A DNA stretch of 64,000 bases, taken from the NCBI RefSeq assembly GCF_910591885.1, contig NW_025963551.1, positions 434,001 through 498,000 on the forward strand. Reading direction: 5' to 3'. The stretch is from Bombus terrestris. Its lineage: Eukaryota; Arthropoda; Insecta; Hymenoptera; Apidae. The notes beneath the pieces were generated by a model that was given only the letters and a program-made list of their open reading frames with translations, searched no databases and had not been told where the DNA came from. Shown piece by piece: positions 50,803-63,067 of this stretch (position 1 is the stretch's first letter; each line of letters opens with the position of its first letter). A program made the translations under genes and the position numbers.

Positions 50803-53800
50803 CGAATTGCCTACAGACAAAAGTTTACAGTTTATCAATAGTTTTACATAAATAGTAATATTTCCACATAGTACGGTGCAACGTAAGGTCCGAAATCGCT
50901 GACAAATTGAGGTAATAACAGGAAATATATGCAAGGCAATATAAGGTATATGTATAGCTTGGAAATTGTAATCGTTGCTCGCTCGCTCCGCTCGCTCGTG
51001 AGAATCTAGTCCAACCTCACAACCGATCCGACACGTTCGCAAATTTGAAATTAGTCTCCTCCTTATCGAATGGCGAACGTAAGAGATATTGGTTTTAGGT
51101 TAGGATATAGTTTTCAAGCGAGCGCAGCGAGCGAGGGTCGCGTAAATGTGTGTCACAAACCTACGGTTTGGCACTTAGGGACATTGAAATATTCGCACCT
51201 GCCCGAGGAGTAGGAAGACTTTATCGCGTTGCCTACTGACAAAAGTTTACAGTTTATCAATAGTTTTACATAAATAGTAATATTTCCACATAGTACGGTG
51301 CAACGTAAGGTCCGAAATCGCTGACAAATTGAGGTAATAACAGGAAATATATGCAAGGCAATATAAGGTATATGTATAGCTTGGAAATTGTAATCGTTGC
51401 TCGCTCGCTCCGCTCGCTCGTAAGAATCTAGTGCAACCTCACAACCGATCCGACACGTTCGCAAATTTGAAATTAGTCGCCTCCTTATCGAATGGCGAAC
51501 GTAAGAGATATTGGTTTTAGGTTAGGCTATAGTTTTCAAGCGAGCGCAGCGAGCGAGGGTCGCGTAAAGGTGTGTCACAAACCAACGGTTTGGCACTTAG
51601 GGACATTGAAATATTCGCACCAGCCCGAGGAGTCGGAAGTCTTTATCGAGTTGCCTGCTGACAAAAGTTTACAGTTTATCAATAGTTTTACATAAATAGT
51701 AATATTTCCACATATTACAGTTGCAACGTGAGGTCCGAAATCGCTGACAAATTAAGGTAATAACAGGAAATATATGCACGGCACCATAAGGTATATGTAT
51801 AGCTTGGGAATTGTTATCGTTGCTCGCTCGCTCCGCTCGCTCGTAAGAATCTAGTCCAACCTCACAACCGATCCGACACGTTCGCAAATTTGAAGTTAGT
51901 CCCCTCCTTATCGGATAACGAAAGCAAGAGGGATTGGTTTTAGGTTAGGCTATAGTTATAGGGCGAGCACAGGGAGCGAGGGACGCGTAAGGGTGTGTCA
52001 CAAACCAACGGTTTGTCACATAGGGTCATTGAAAAATTCGCACCAGCCCCAGGAGCCGGAAGTCTTTATCGAATTGCGTACTGACAAAAGTTTACAGTAT
52101 ATCAATATTTGTACATAAATAGTAATATTTTCACACAGTACAATGCAACGTGAGGTCCGAAATCGCTGACAAATTGAGGTAATAATAGGAAATATATGCA
52201 GGACAATATGAGATATATGTATAGCTTGGAAATTGTAATCGTTGATCGCTCGCTCCCCTCGCTCGTAAGAATCTAGTGCAACCTCACAACCGATCCGACA
52301 CGTTCGCAAATTTGAAATTAGTCGCCTCCTTATCGGATAACGAACACAAGAGGGATTGGTTTTAGGTTAGGCTATGGTTATCGATCGAGCGCAGTGAGCG
52401 AGGGACGCATAAAGGTGTGTCACAAATCATCGGTTTGGCACATAGGGACATTGAAATATTCGCACCTGCCCGAGGAGTAGGAAGTCTTTATCGAGTTGCC
52501 TACTGACAAAAGTTTACAGTTTATCAATAGTTTTACATAAATAGTAATATTTCCACATAGTACAGTTGCAACGTGAGGTCCGAAATCGCTGACAAATTAA
52601 GGTAGTAACAGGAAATATATGCACGGCACCATAAGCTATATGTATAGCTTGGAAATTGTAATCGTTGCTCGCTCGCTCCGCTCGCTCGTAAGAATCTAGT
52701 CCAACCTCACAACCGATCCGACACGTTCGCAAATTTGAAATTAGTCGCCTCCTTATCGGATAACGAACACAAGAGGGATTGGTTTTAGGTTAGGCTATAG
52801 TTATCGATCGGGCGCAGCGAGCGAGGGACGCATAAAGGTGTGTCACAAACCAACGGTTTGTCACATAGGGTCATTGAAATATTCGCACCAGCCCCAGGAG
52901 CCGGAAGTCTTTATCGAATTGCCTACAGACAATAGTTTACAGTATATCAATATTTGTACATAAATAGTAATATCTTCACACAGTACAGTGCAACGTGAGG
53001 TCCGAAATCGCTGAAAAATTGAGGTAATAACAGGAAATATATACAAGGCAATATAAGGTATATGTATAGCTTGGAAATTGTAATCGTTGCTCGCTCGCTC
53101 CGCTCGCTCGTAAGAATCTAGCCCAACCTCACAACCGATCCGACACGTTCGCAAATTTCAAATTAGTCGCCTCCTTATCGGATAACGAACGCAAGAGGGA
53201 TTGGTTTTAGGTTAGGCTATAGTTATCTGGCGAGCAGAGGGAGCGAGGGACGCGTAAGGGTGTGTCACAAACCAACGGTTTGTCACATAGGGTCATTGAA
53301 ATATTCGCACCAGCCCCAGGAGCCGGAAGTCTTTATCGAATTGCCTACAGACAAAAGTTTACAGTTTATCAATAGTTTTACATAAATAGTAATATTTCCA
53401 CATAGTACGGTGCAACGTAAGGTCCGAAATCGCTGACAAATTGAGGTAATAACAGGAAATATATGCAAGGCAATATAAGGTATATGTATAGCTTGGAAAT
53501 TGTAATCGTTGCTCGCTCGCTCCGCTCGCTCGTAAGAATCTAGTCCAACCTCACAACCGATCCGACACGTTCGCAAATTTGAAATTAGTCGCCTCCTTAT
53601 CGGATAACGAACACAAGAGGGATTGGTTTTAGGTTAGGCTATAGTTATCGGGCGAGCACAGGGAGCGAGGGACGCGTAAGGGTGTGTCACAAACCAACGG
53701 TTTGTCACATAGGGTCATTGAAATATTCGCACCAGCCCCAGGAGCCGGAAGTCTTTATCGAATTGCGTACTGACAAAAGTTTACAGTATATCAATATTTG

Positions 53801-56150
53801 TACATAAATAGTAATATTTTCACACAGTACAATGCAACGTGAGGTCCGAAATCGCTGACAAATTGAGGTAATAATAGGAAATATATGCAGGACAATATAA
53901 GATATATGTATAGCTTGGAAATTGTAATCATTGATCGCTCGCTCCCCTCGCTCGTAAGAATCTAGTGCAACCTCACAACCGATCCGACACGTTCGCAAAT
54001 TTGAAATTAGTCGCCTCCTTATCGGATAACCAACACAAGAGGGATTGGTTTTACGTTAGGCTATAGTTATCGATCGGGCGCAGCGAGCGAGGGATGCATA
54101 AAGGTGTGTCACAAATCATCGGATTGGCACAAAGGGACATTGAAATATTCGCACCTCCCCGAGGAGTAGGAAGTCTTTATCGAGTTGCCTACTGACAAAA
54201 GTTTACAGTTTATCAATAGTTTTACATAAATAGTAATATTTCCACATAGTACAGTTGCAACGTGAGGTCCGAAATCGCTGACAAATTAATGTAATAACAG
54301 GAAATATATGCACGGCACCATAAGCTATATGTATAGCTTGGAAATTGTAATGGTTGCTCGCTCGCTCCGCTCGCTCGTAAGAATCTAGTCCAACCACACA
54401 ACCGATCCGACACGTTCGCAAATTTGAAATTAGTCGCCTCCTTATCGGATAACGAACAGAAGAGGGATTGGTTTTAGGTAGGGCTATAGTTATCGGGAGA
54501 GCGCAGCGAGCGAGGGACGCGTAAAGGTGTGTCACAAACCAACGGTTTGTCACATAGGGTCATTGAAATATTCCCACCAGCCCCAGGAGCCGGAAGTCTT
54601 TATCGAATTGCCTACAGACAATAGTTTACAGTATATCAATATTTGTACATAAATAGTAATATTTTCACACAGTACAGTGCTACGTGAGGTCCGAAATCGC
54701 TGACAAATTGAGGTAATAACAGGAAATATATGCAAGGCAATATAAGGTATATGTATAGATTGGAAATTGTAATCGTTGCTCGCTCGCTCCGCTCGCTCGT
54801 AAGAATCTAGCCCAACCTCACAACCGATCCGACACGTTCGCAAATTTGAAATTAGTCGCCTCCTTATCGGATAACGAACGCAAGCGGGATTGGTTTTAGG
54901 TTAGGCTATAGTTATCGGGCGAGCACAGGGAGCGAGGGACGCGTAAGGGTGTGTCACAAACCAACGGTTTGTCACATAGGGTCATTGAAATATTCGCACC
55001 AGCCCCAGGAGCCGGAAGTCTTTATCGAATTGCCTACAGACAAAAGTTTACAGTATATCAATATTTGTACATAAATAGTAATATTTTCACACAGTACAGT
55101 GCAACGTGAGGTCCGAAATCGCTGACAAATTGAGGTAATAACAGGAAATATATGCAAGGCAATATATGGTATATGTATAGCTTGGAAATTGTAATCGTTG
55201 CTCGCTCGCTCCGCTCGCACGTAAGAATCTAGTCCAACCTCCCAACCGATCCGACACGTTCGCAAATTTGAAATTAGTCTCCTCCTTATCGAATGGCGAA
55301 CGTAAGAGATATTGGTTTTAGGTTAGGCTATAGTTTTCAAGCGAGCGCAGCGAGCGATGGTCCCGTAAAGGTGTGTCACAAACCAACGGTTTGGCACTTA
55401 GGGACATTGAAATATTCGCACCAGCCCGAATAGTCGGAAGTCTTTATCGCGTTGCCTTCTGACAAAAGTTTACAGTTTATCAATAGTTTTACATAAATAG
55501 TAATATTTCCACATAGTACGGTGCAACGTAAGGTCCGAAATCGCTGACAAAATGAGGTAATAACAGGAAATATATGCAAGGCAATATAAGGTATATGTAT
55601 AGCTTGGAAATTGTAATCGTTGCACGCTCGTTCCGCTCGCTCGTAAGAATCTAGTGCAAGCGCACAACCGATCCGACACGTTCGCAAATTTGAAATTAGT
55701 CGCCTCCTTATCGGATAACGAAAGCAAGTGGGATTGGTTTTAGGTTAGGCTATAGTTATCGGGCGAGCACAGGGAGCGAGGGACGCGTAAGGGTGTGTCA
55801 CAAACCATCGGTTTGTCACATAGGGTGATTGAAATATTCGCACCAGCCCCAGGAGCCGGAAGTCTTTATCGAATTGCGTACTGACAAAAGTTTACAGTAT
55901 ATCAATATTTGTACATAAATAGTAATATTTTCACACAGTACAGTGCAACGTGAGGTCCGAAATCGCTGACAAATTGAGGTAATAACAGGAAATATATGCA
56001 AGGCAATATAAGGTATAAGTATAGCTTGGAAATTGTAATCGTTGCTCGCTCGCTCCGCTCGCTCGTAAGAATCTAGTCCAACCTCCCAACCGATCCGACA
56101 CGTTCGCAAATTTGAAATTAGTCTCCTCCTTATCGAATGGCGAACGTAAG
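50803..56150 (+). repeat. 12-unit period, first copy (mosaic)
   Basis: The part from about 51,050 to 52,604 matches 56,117-57,671 at 5,067 bp, with rare shared states aaacctacggtttgg, gaagactttatc, cacatattacag, cttgggaattg, agttatagggcg and gctatggttatcg. The part from about 53,345 to 56,050 matches 58,421-61,120 at 5,076 bp, with gggatgcataaag, cacctccccgagg, attaatgtaat, taatggttgctcg, ggtagggctatag, attcccaccagcc, gtgctacgtg and cccgaatagtcgg. Between them, 52,605-53,340 instead follows 50,071-50,806 at 2,534 bp. The 12-unit block is therefore interrupted by sequence from the neighbouring three-unit HOR. Confidence 0.87.
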
Positions 56151-59100
56151 AGATATTGGTTTTAGGTTAGGCTATAGTTTTCAAGCGAGCGCAGCGAGCG
56201 AGGGTCGCGTAAATGTGTGTCACAAACCTACGGTTTGGCACTTAGGGACATTGAAATATTCGCACCTGCCCGAGGAGTAGGAAGACTTTATCGCGTTGCC
56301 TACTGACAAAAGTTTACAGTTTATCAATAGTTTTACATAAATAGTAATATTTCCACATAGTACGGTGCAACGTAAGGTCCGAAATCGCTGACAAATTGAG
56401 GTAATAACAGGAAATATATGCAAGGCAATATAAGGTATATGTATAGCTTGGAAATTGTAATCGTTGCTCGCTCGCTCCGCTCGCTCGTAAGAATCTAGTG
56501 CAACCTCACAACCGATCCGACACGTTCGCAAATTTGAAATTAGTCGCCTCCTTATCGAATGGCGAACGTAAGAGATATTGGTTTTAGGTTAGGCTATAGT
56601 TTTCAAGCGAGCGCAGCGAGCGAGGGTCGCGTAAAGGTGTGTCACAAACCAACGGTTTGGCACTTAGGGACATTGAAATATTCGCACCAGCCCGAGGAGT
56701 CGGAAGTCTTTATCGAGTTGCCTGCTGACAAAAGTTTACAGTTTATCAATAGTTTTACATAAATAGTAATATTTCCACATATTACAGTTGCAACATGAGG
56801 TCCGAAATCGCTGACAAATTAAGGTAATAACAGGAAATATATGCACGGCACCATAAGGTATATGTATAGCTTGGGAATTGTTATCGTTGCTCGCTCGCTC
56901 CGCTCGCTCGTAAGAATCTAGTCCAACCTCACAACCGATCCGACACGTTCGCAAATTTGAAGTTAGTCCCCTCCTTATCGGATAACGAAAGCAAGAGGGA
57001 TTGGTTTTAGGTTAGGCTATAGTTATAGGGCGAGCACAGGGAGCGAGGGACGCGTAAGGGTGTGTCACAAACCAACGGTTTGTCACATAGGGTCATTGAA
57101 ATATTCGCACCAGCCCCAGGAGCCGGAAGTCTTTATCGAATTGCGTACTGACAAAAGTTTACAGTATATCAATATTTGTACATAAATAGTAATATTTTCA
57201 CACAGTACAATGCAACGTGAGGTCCGAAATCGCTGACAAATTGAGGTAATAATAGGAAATATATGCAGGACAATATGAGATATATGTATAGCTTGGAAAT
57301 TGTAATCGTTGATCGCTCGCTCCCCTCGCTCGTAAGAATCTAGTGCAACCTCACAACCGATCCGACACGTTCGCAAATTTGAAATTAGTCGCCTCCTTAT
57401 CGGATAACGAACACAAGAGGGATTGGTTTTAGGTTAGGCTATGGTTATCGATCGAGCGCAGTGAGCGAGGGACGCATAAAGGTGTGTCACAAATCATCGG
57501 TTTGGCACATAGGGACATTGAAATATTCGCACCTGCCCGAGGAGTAGGAAGTCTTTATCGAGTTGCCTACTGACAAAAGTTTACAGTTTATCAATAGTTT
57601 TACATAAATAGTAATATTTCCACATAGTACAGTTGCAACGTGAGGTCCGAAATCGCTGACAAATTAAGGTAATAACAGGAAATATATGCATGGCACCATA
57701 TGGTATATATATAGCTTGGAAATTGTAATCGTTGCTCGCTCGCTCCGCTCGCTCGTAAGAATCTAGTCCAACCTCACAACCGATCCGACACGTTCGCAAA
57801 TTTGAAGTTAGTCCCCTCCTTATCGGATAACGAAAGCAAGAGGTATTGGTTTTAGGTTAGGCTATAGTTATCGGGCGAGCACAGGGAGCGAGGGACGCGT
57901 AAGGGTGTGTCACAAACCAACGGTTTGTCACATGGGGTCATTGAAATATTCGCACCAGCCCCAGGAGCCGGACGTCTTTATCGAATTGCCTACAGACAAA
58001 AGTTTACAGTACATCAATATTTGTACATAAATAGTAATATTTTCACACAGTACAGTGCAACGTGAGGTCCGAAATCGCTGACAAATTGAGGTAATAACAG
58101 GAAATATATGCAAGGCAATATAAGGTATAAGTATAGCTTGGAAATTGTAATCGTTGCACGCTCGCTCCGCTCGCTCCGCTCGCTCGTAAGAATCTAGTCC
58201 AACCTCCCAACCGATCCGACACGTTCGCCAATTTGAAATTAGTCTCCTCCTTATCGAATGGCGAACGTAAGAGATATTGGTTTTAGGTTAGGCTATAGTT
58301 TTCAAGCGAGCGCAGCGAGCGAGGGTCGCGTAAAGGTGTGTCACAAATCTACGGTTTGGCACTTAGGGACATTGAAATATTCGCACCAGCCCGAGGAGTC
58401 GGAAGTCTTTATCGCGTTACCTACTGACAAAAGTTTACAGTTTATCAATAGTTTTACATAAATAGTAATATTTCCACATAGTACGGTGCAACGTAAGGTC
58501 CGAAATCGCTGACAAATTGAGGTAATAACAGGAAATATATGCAAGGCAATATAAGGTATATGTATAGCTTGGAAATTGTAATCGTTGCTCGCTCGCTCCG
58601 CTCGCTCGTAAGAATCTAGTCCAACCTCACAACCGATCCGATACGTTCGCAAATTTGAAATTAGTCGCCTCCTTATCGGATAACGAACACAAGAGGGATT
58701 GGTTTTAGGTTAGGCTATAGTTATCGGGCGAGCACAGGGAGCGAGGGACGCGTAAGGGTGTGTCACAAACCAACGGTTTGTCACATAGGGTCATTGAAAT
58801 ATTCGCACCAGCCCCAGGAGCCGGAAGTCTTTATCGAATTGCGTACTGACAAAAGTTTACAGTATATCAATATTTGTACATAAATAGTAATATTTTCACA
58901 CAGTACAATGCAACGTGAGGTCCGAAATCGCTGACAAATTGAGGTAATAATAGGAAATATATGCAGGACAATATAAGATATATGTATAGCTTGGAAATTG
59001 TAATCGTTGATCGCTCGCTCCCCTCGCTCGTAAGAATCTAGTGCAACCTCACAACCGATCCGACACGTTCGCAAATTTGAAATTAGTCGCCTCCTTATCG

Positions 59101-61120
59101 GATAACCAACACAAGAGGGATTGGTTTTACGTTAGGCTATAGTTATCGATCGGGCGCAGCGAGCGAGGGATGCATAAAGGTGTGTCACAAATCATCGGAT
59201 TGGCACAAAGGGACATTGAAATATTCGCACCTCCCCGAGGAGTAGGAAGTCTTTATCGAGTTGCCTACTGACAAAAGTTTACAGTTTATCAATAGTTTTA
59301 CATAAATAGTAATATTTCCACATAGTACAGTTGCAACGTGAGGTCCGAAATCGCTGACAAATTAATGTAATAACAGGAAATATATGCACGGCACCATAAG
59401 CTATATGTATAGCTTGGAAATTGTAATGGTTGCTCGCTCGCTCCGCTCGCTCGTAAGAATCTAGTCCAACCTCAAAACCGATCCGACACGTTCACAAATT
59501 TGAAATATGTCTCCACCTTATCGGATAACGAACAGAAGAGGGATTGGTTTTAGGTAGGGCTATAGTTATCGAGAGAGCGCAGCGAGCGAGGGACGCGTAA
59601 AGGTGTGTCACAAACCAACGGTTTGTCACATAGGGTCATTGAAATATTCCCACCAGCCCCAGGAGCCGGAAGTCTTTATCGAATTGCCTACAGACAATAG
59701 TTTACAGTATATCAATATTTGTACATAAATAGTAATATTTTCACACAGTACAGTGCTACGTGAGGTCCGAAATCGCTGACAAATTGAGGTAATAACAGGA
59801 AATATATGCAAGGCAATATAAGGTATATGTATAGATTGGAAATTGTAATCGTTGCTCGCTCGCTCCGCTCGCTCGTAAGAATCTAGCCCAACCTCACAAC
59901 CGATCCGACACGTTCGCAAATTTGAAATTAGTCGCCTCCTTATCGGATAACGAACGCAAGCGGGATTGGTTTTAGGTTAGGCTATAGTTATCGGGCGAGC
60001 ACAGGGAGCGAGGGACGCGTAAGGGTGTGTCACAAACCAACGGTTTGTCACATAGGGTCATTGAAATATTCGCACCAGCCCCAGGAGCCGGAAGTCTTTA
60101 TCGAATTGCCTACAGAAAAAAGTTTACAGTATATCAATATTTGTACATAAATAGTAATATTTTCACACAGTACAGTGCAACGTGAGGTCCGAAATCGCTG
60201 ACAAATTGAGGTAATAACAGGAAATATATGCAAGGCAATATATGGTATATGTATAGCTTGGAAATTGTAATCGTTGCTCGCTCGCTCCGCTCGCACGTAA
60301 GAATCTAGTCCAACCTCCCAACCGATCCGACACGTTCGCAAATTTGAAATTAGTCTCCTCCTTATCGAATGGCGAACGTAACAGATATTGGTTTTAGGTT
60401 AGGCTATAGTTTTCAAGCGAGCGCAGCGAGCGATGGTCCCGTAAAGGTGTGTCACAAACCAACGGTTTGGCACTTAGGGACATTGAAATATTCGCACCAG
60501 CCCGAATAGTCGGAAGTCTTTATCGCGTTGCCTACTGACAAAAGTTTACAGTTTATCAATAGTTTTACATAAATAGTAATATTTCCACATAGTACGGTGC
60601 AACGTAAGGTCCGAAATCGCTGACAAAATGAGGTAATAACAGGAAATATATGCAAGGCAATATAAGGTATATGTATAGCTTGGAAATTGTAATCGTTGCA
60701 CGCTCGTTCCGCTCGCTCGTAAGAATCTAGTGCAAGCGCACAACCGATCCGACACGTTCGCAAATTTGAAATTAGTCGCCTCCTTATCGGATAACGAAAG
60801 CAAGTGGGATTGGTTTTAGGTTAGGCTATAGTTATCGGGCGAGCACAGGGAGCGAGGGACGCGTAAGGGTGTGTCACAAACCAACGGTTTGTCACATAGG
60901 GTCATTGAAATATTCGCACCAGCCCCAGGAGCCGGAAGTCTTTATCGAATTGCGTACTGACAAAAGTTTACAGTATATCAATATTTGTACATAAATAGTA
61001 ATATTTTCACACAGTACAGTGCAACGTGAGGTCCGAAATCGCTGACAAATTGAGGTAATAACAGGAAATATATGCAAGGCAATATAAGGTATAAGTATAG
61101 CTTGGAAATTGTAATCGTTG
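56151..61120 (+). repeat. 12-unit period, second copy (mosaic)
   Basis: This is the partner of the preceding block. The offset changes from 5,067 to 5,076 bp across the unit near 58.1 kb because of the 9-bp duplication at 58,164-58,181, so the two offsets represent the same 12-unit period. The units at about 57,670-58,350 do not match their expected partners at 52,603-53,283, which fits replacement in one copy or the other. A dense group of private changes lies at 59,471-59,516. Confidence 0.87.
58164..58181 (+). repeat. 9-bp microduplication gctccgctc x2
   Basis: The GC-rich box that normally reads cgctcgctccgctcgctcg contains a second gctccgctc directly after the first (58,164-58,172 and 58,173-58,181). 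The unit is accordingly 9 bp longer. The same change occurs 2,964 bp downstream at 61,128-61,145, inside an otherwise matching segment, so it arose once and was copied. Replication slippage in this short-period box is a sufficient cause. Confidence 0.92.
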
Positions 61121-63067
61121 CACGCTCGCTCCGCTCGCTCCGCTCGCTCGTAAGAATCTAGTCCAACCTCCCAACCGATCCGACACGTTCGCCAATTTGA
61201 AATTAGTCTCCTCCTTATCGAATGGCGAACGTAAGAGATATTGGTTTTAGGTTAGGCTATAGTTTTCAAGCGAGCGCAGCGAGCGAGGGTCGCGTAAAGG
61301 TGTGTCACAAATCTACGGTTTGGCACTTAGGGACATTGAAATATTCGCACCAGCCCGAGGAGTCGGAAGTCTTTATCGCGTTACCTACTGACAAAAGTTT
61401 ACAGTTTATCAATAGTTTTACATAAATAGTAATATTTCCACATAGTACGGTGCAACGTAAGGTCCGAAATCGCTGACAAATTGAGGTAATAACAGGAAAT
61501 ATATGCAAGGCAATATAAGGTATATGTATAGCTTGGAAATTGTAATCGTTGCTCGTTCGCTCCGCTCGCTCGTAAGAATCTAGTGCAACCTCACAACCGA
61601 TGCGACACGTTCGCAAATTTGAAATTAGTCGCCTCCTTATCGGATAACGAACACAAGAGGGATTGGTTTTAGGTTAGGCTATAGTTATCGATCGAGCGCA
61701 GCGAGCGAGGGACGCATAAAGGTGTGTCACAAATTATCGGTCTGGCACATAGGGACATTGAAATATTCGCACCTGCCCGAGGAGTAGGAAGTCTTTATCG
61801 AGTTGCCTACTGACAAAAGTTTACAGTTTATCAATAGTTTTACATAAATAGTAATATTTCCACATAGTACAGTTGCAACGTGAGGTCCGAAATCGCTGAC
61901 AAATTAAGGTAATAACAGGAAATATATGCACGGCACCATAAGGTATATGTATAGCTTGGAAATTGTAATCGTTGCTCGCTCGCTCCGCTCGCTTGTAAGA
62001 ATCTAGTCCAACCTCACAACCGATCCGACACGTTCGCAAATTTGAAGTTAGTCCCCTCCTTATCGGATAACGAAAGCAAGAGGGATTGGTTTTAGGTTAG
62101 GCTATAGTTATCGGGCGAGCACAGGGAGCGAGGGACGCGTAAGGGTGTGTCACAAACCAACGGTTTGTCACATAGGGTCATTGAAATATTCGCACCAGCC
62201 CCAGGAGCCAGAAGTCTTTATCGAATTGCCTACAGACAAAAGTTTACAGTATATCAATATTTGTACATAAATAGTAATATTTTCACACAGTACAGTGCAA
62301 CGTAAGGTCCGAAATCGCTGACAAATTGAGGTAATAACAGGAAATATATGCAAGGCAATATAAGGTATATGTGTAGCTTGGAAATTGTAATCATTGCTCG
62401 CTCGCTCCGCTCGCTCGTAAGAATCTAGTCCAACCTCACAACCGATCCGACACGTTCGCAAATTTGAAATTAGTCTCCTCCTTATCGAATGGCGAACGCA
62501 AGAGGGATTGGTTTTAGGTTAGGCTATAGTTTTCAAGCGAGCGCAGCGAGCGAGGGTCGCGTAAAGGTGTGTCACAAATCTACGGTTTGGCACTTAGGGA
62601 CATTGAAATATTCGCACCAGCCCGAGGAGTCGGAAGTCTTTATCGCGTTACCTACTGACAAAAGTTTACAGTTTATCAATAGTTTTACATAAATAGTAAT
62701 ATTTCCACATAGTACGGTGCAACGTAAGGTCCGAAATCGCTGACAAATTGAGGTAATAACAGGAAATATATGCAAGGCAATATAAGGTATATGTATAGCT
62801 TGGAAATTGTAATCGTTGCTCGTTCGCTCCGCTCGCTCGTAAGAATCTAGTGCAACCTCACAACCGATGCGACACGTTCGCAAATTTGAAATTAGTCGCC
62901 TCCTTATCGGATAACGAACACAAGAGGGATTGGTTTTAGGTTAGGCTATAGTTATCGATCGAGCGCAGCGAGCGAGGGGCGCATAAAGGTGTGTCACAAA
63001 TCATCGGTTTGGCACATAGGGACATTGAAATATTCGCACCTGCCCGAGGAGTAGGAAGTCTTTATCG
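61121..63067 (+). repeat. 7-unit and 3-unit secondary duplications
   Basis: Up to about 61,554 the sequence follows 58,157-58,590 at 2,964 bp, sharing the 9-bp duplication, aaatctacggtttgg and cgcgttacctactg. From about 61,240 to 61,733 it matches 62,507-63,000 at 1,267 bp (3 units), with the extra shared states gctcgttcgctccg and accgatgcgacacg. The order of events can be read: the 7-unit copy came first, because the 3-unit copy carries later changes found only at 61.5 and 62.8 kb. Confidence 0.85.
61128..61145 (+). repeat. 9-bp microduplication gctccgctc x2, second occurrence
   Basis: This is identical to 58,164-58,181 and sits at the matching place in the 2,964-bp-offset (7-unit) duplication of about 58,013-58,590 at 60,977-61,554. 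No other unit in the window has it, so it is a clean marker for that duplication. Confidence 0.92.

Noticed and set aside
54203..54553. Longest open frame in the window (116 codons, minus strand)
   Set aside because: It is the usual antisense frame of the repeat extended into the neighbouring unit by the private change ccaaccacacaacc. No start context, no family resemblance and no conservation of the extension in its twin at 59.3 kb.
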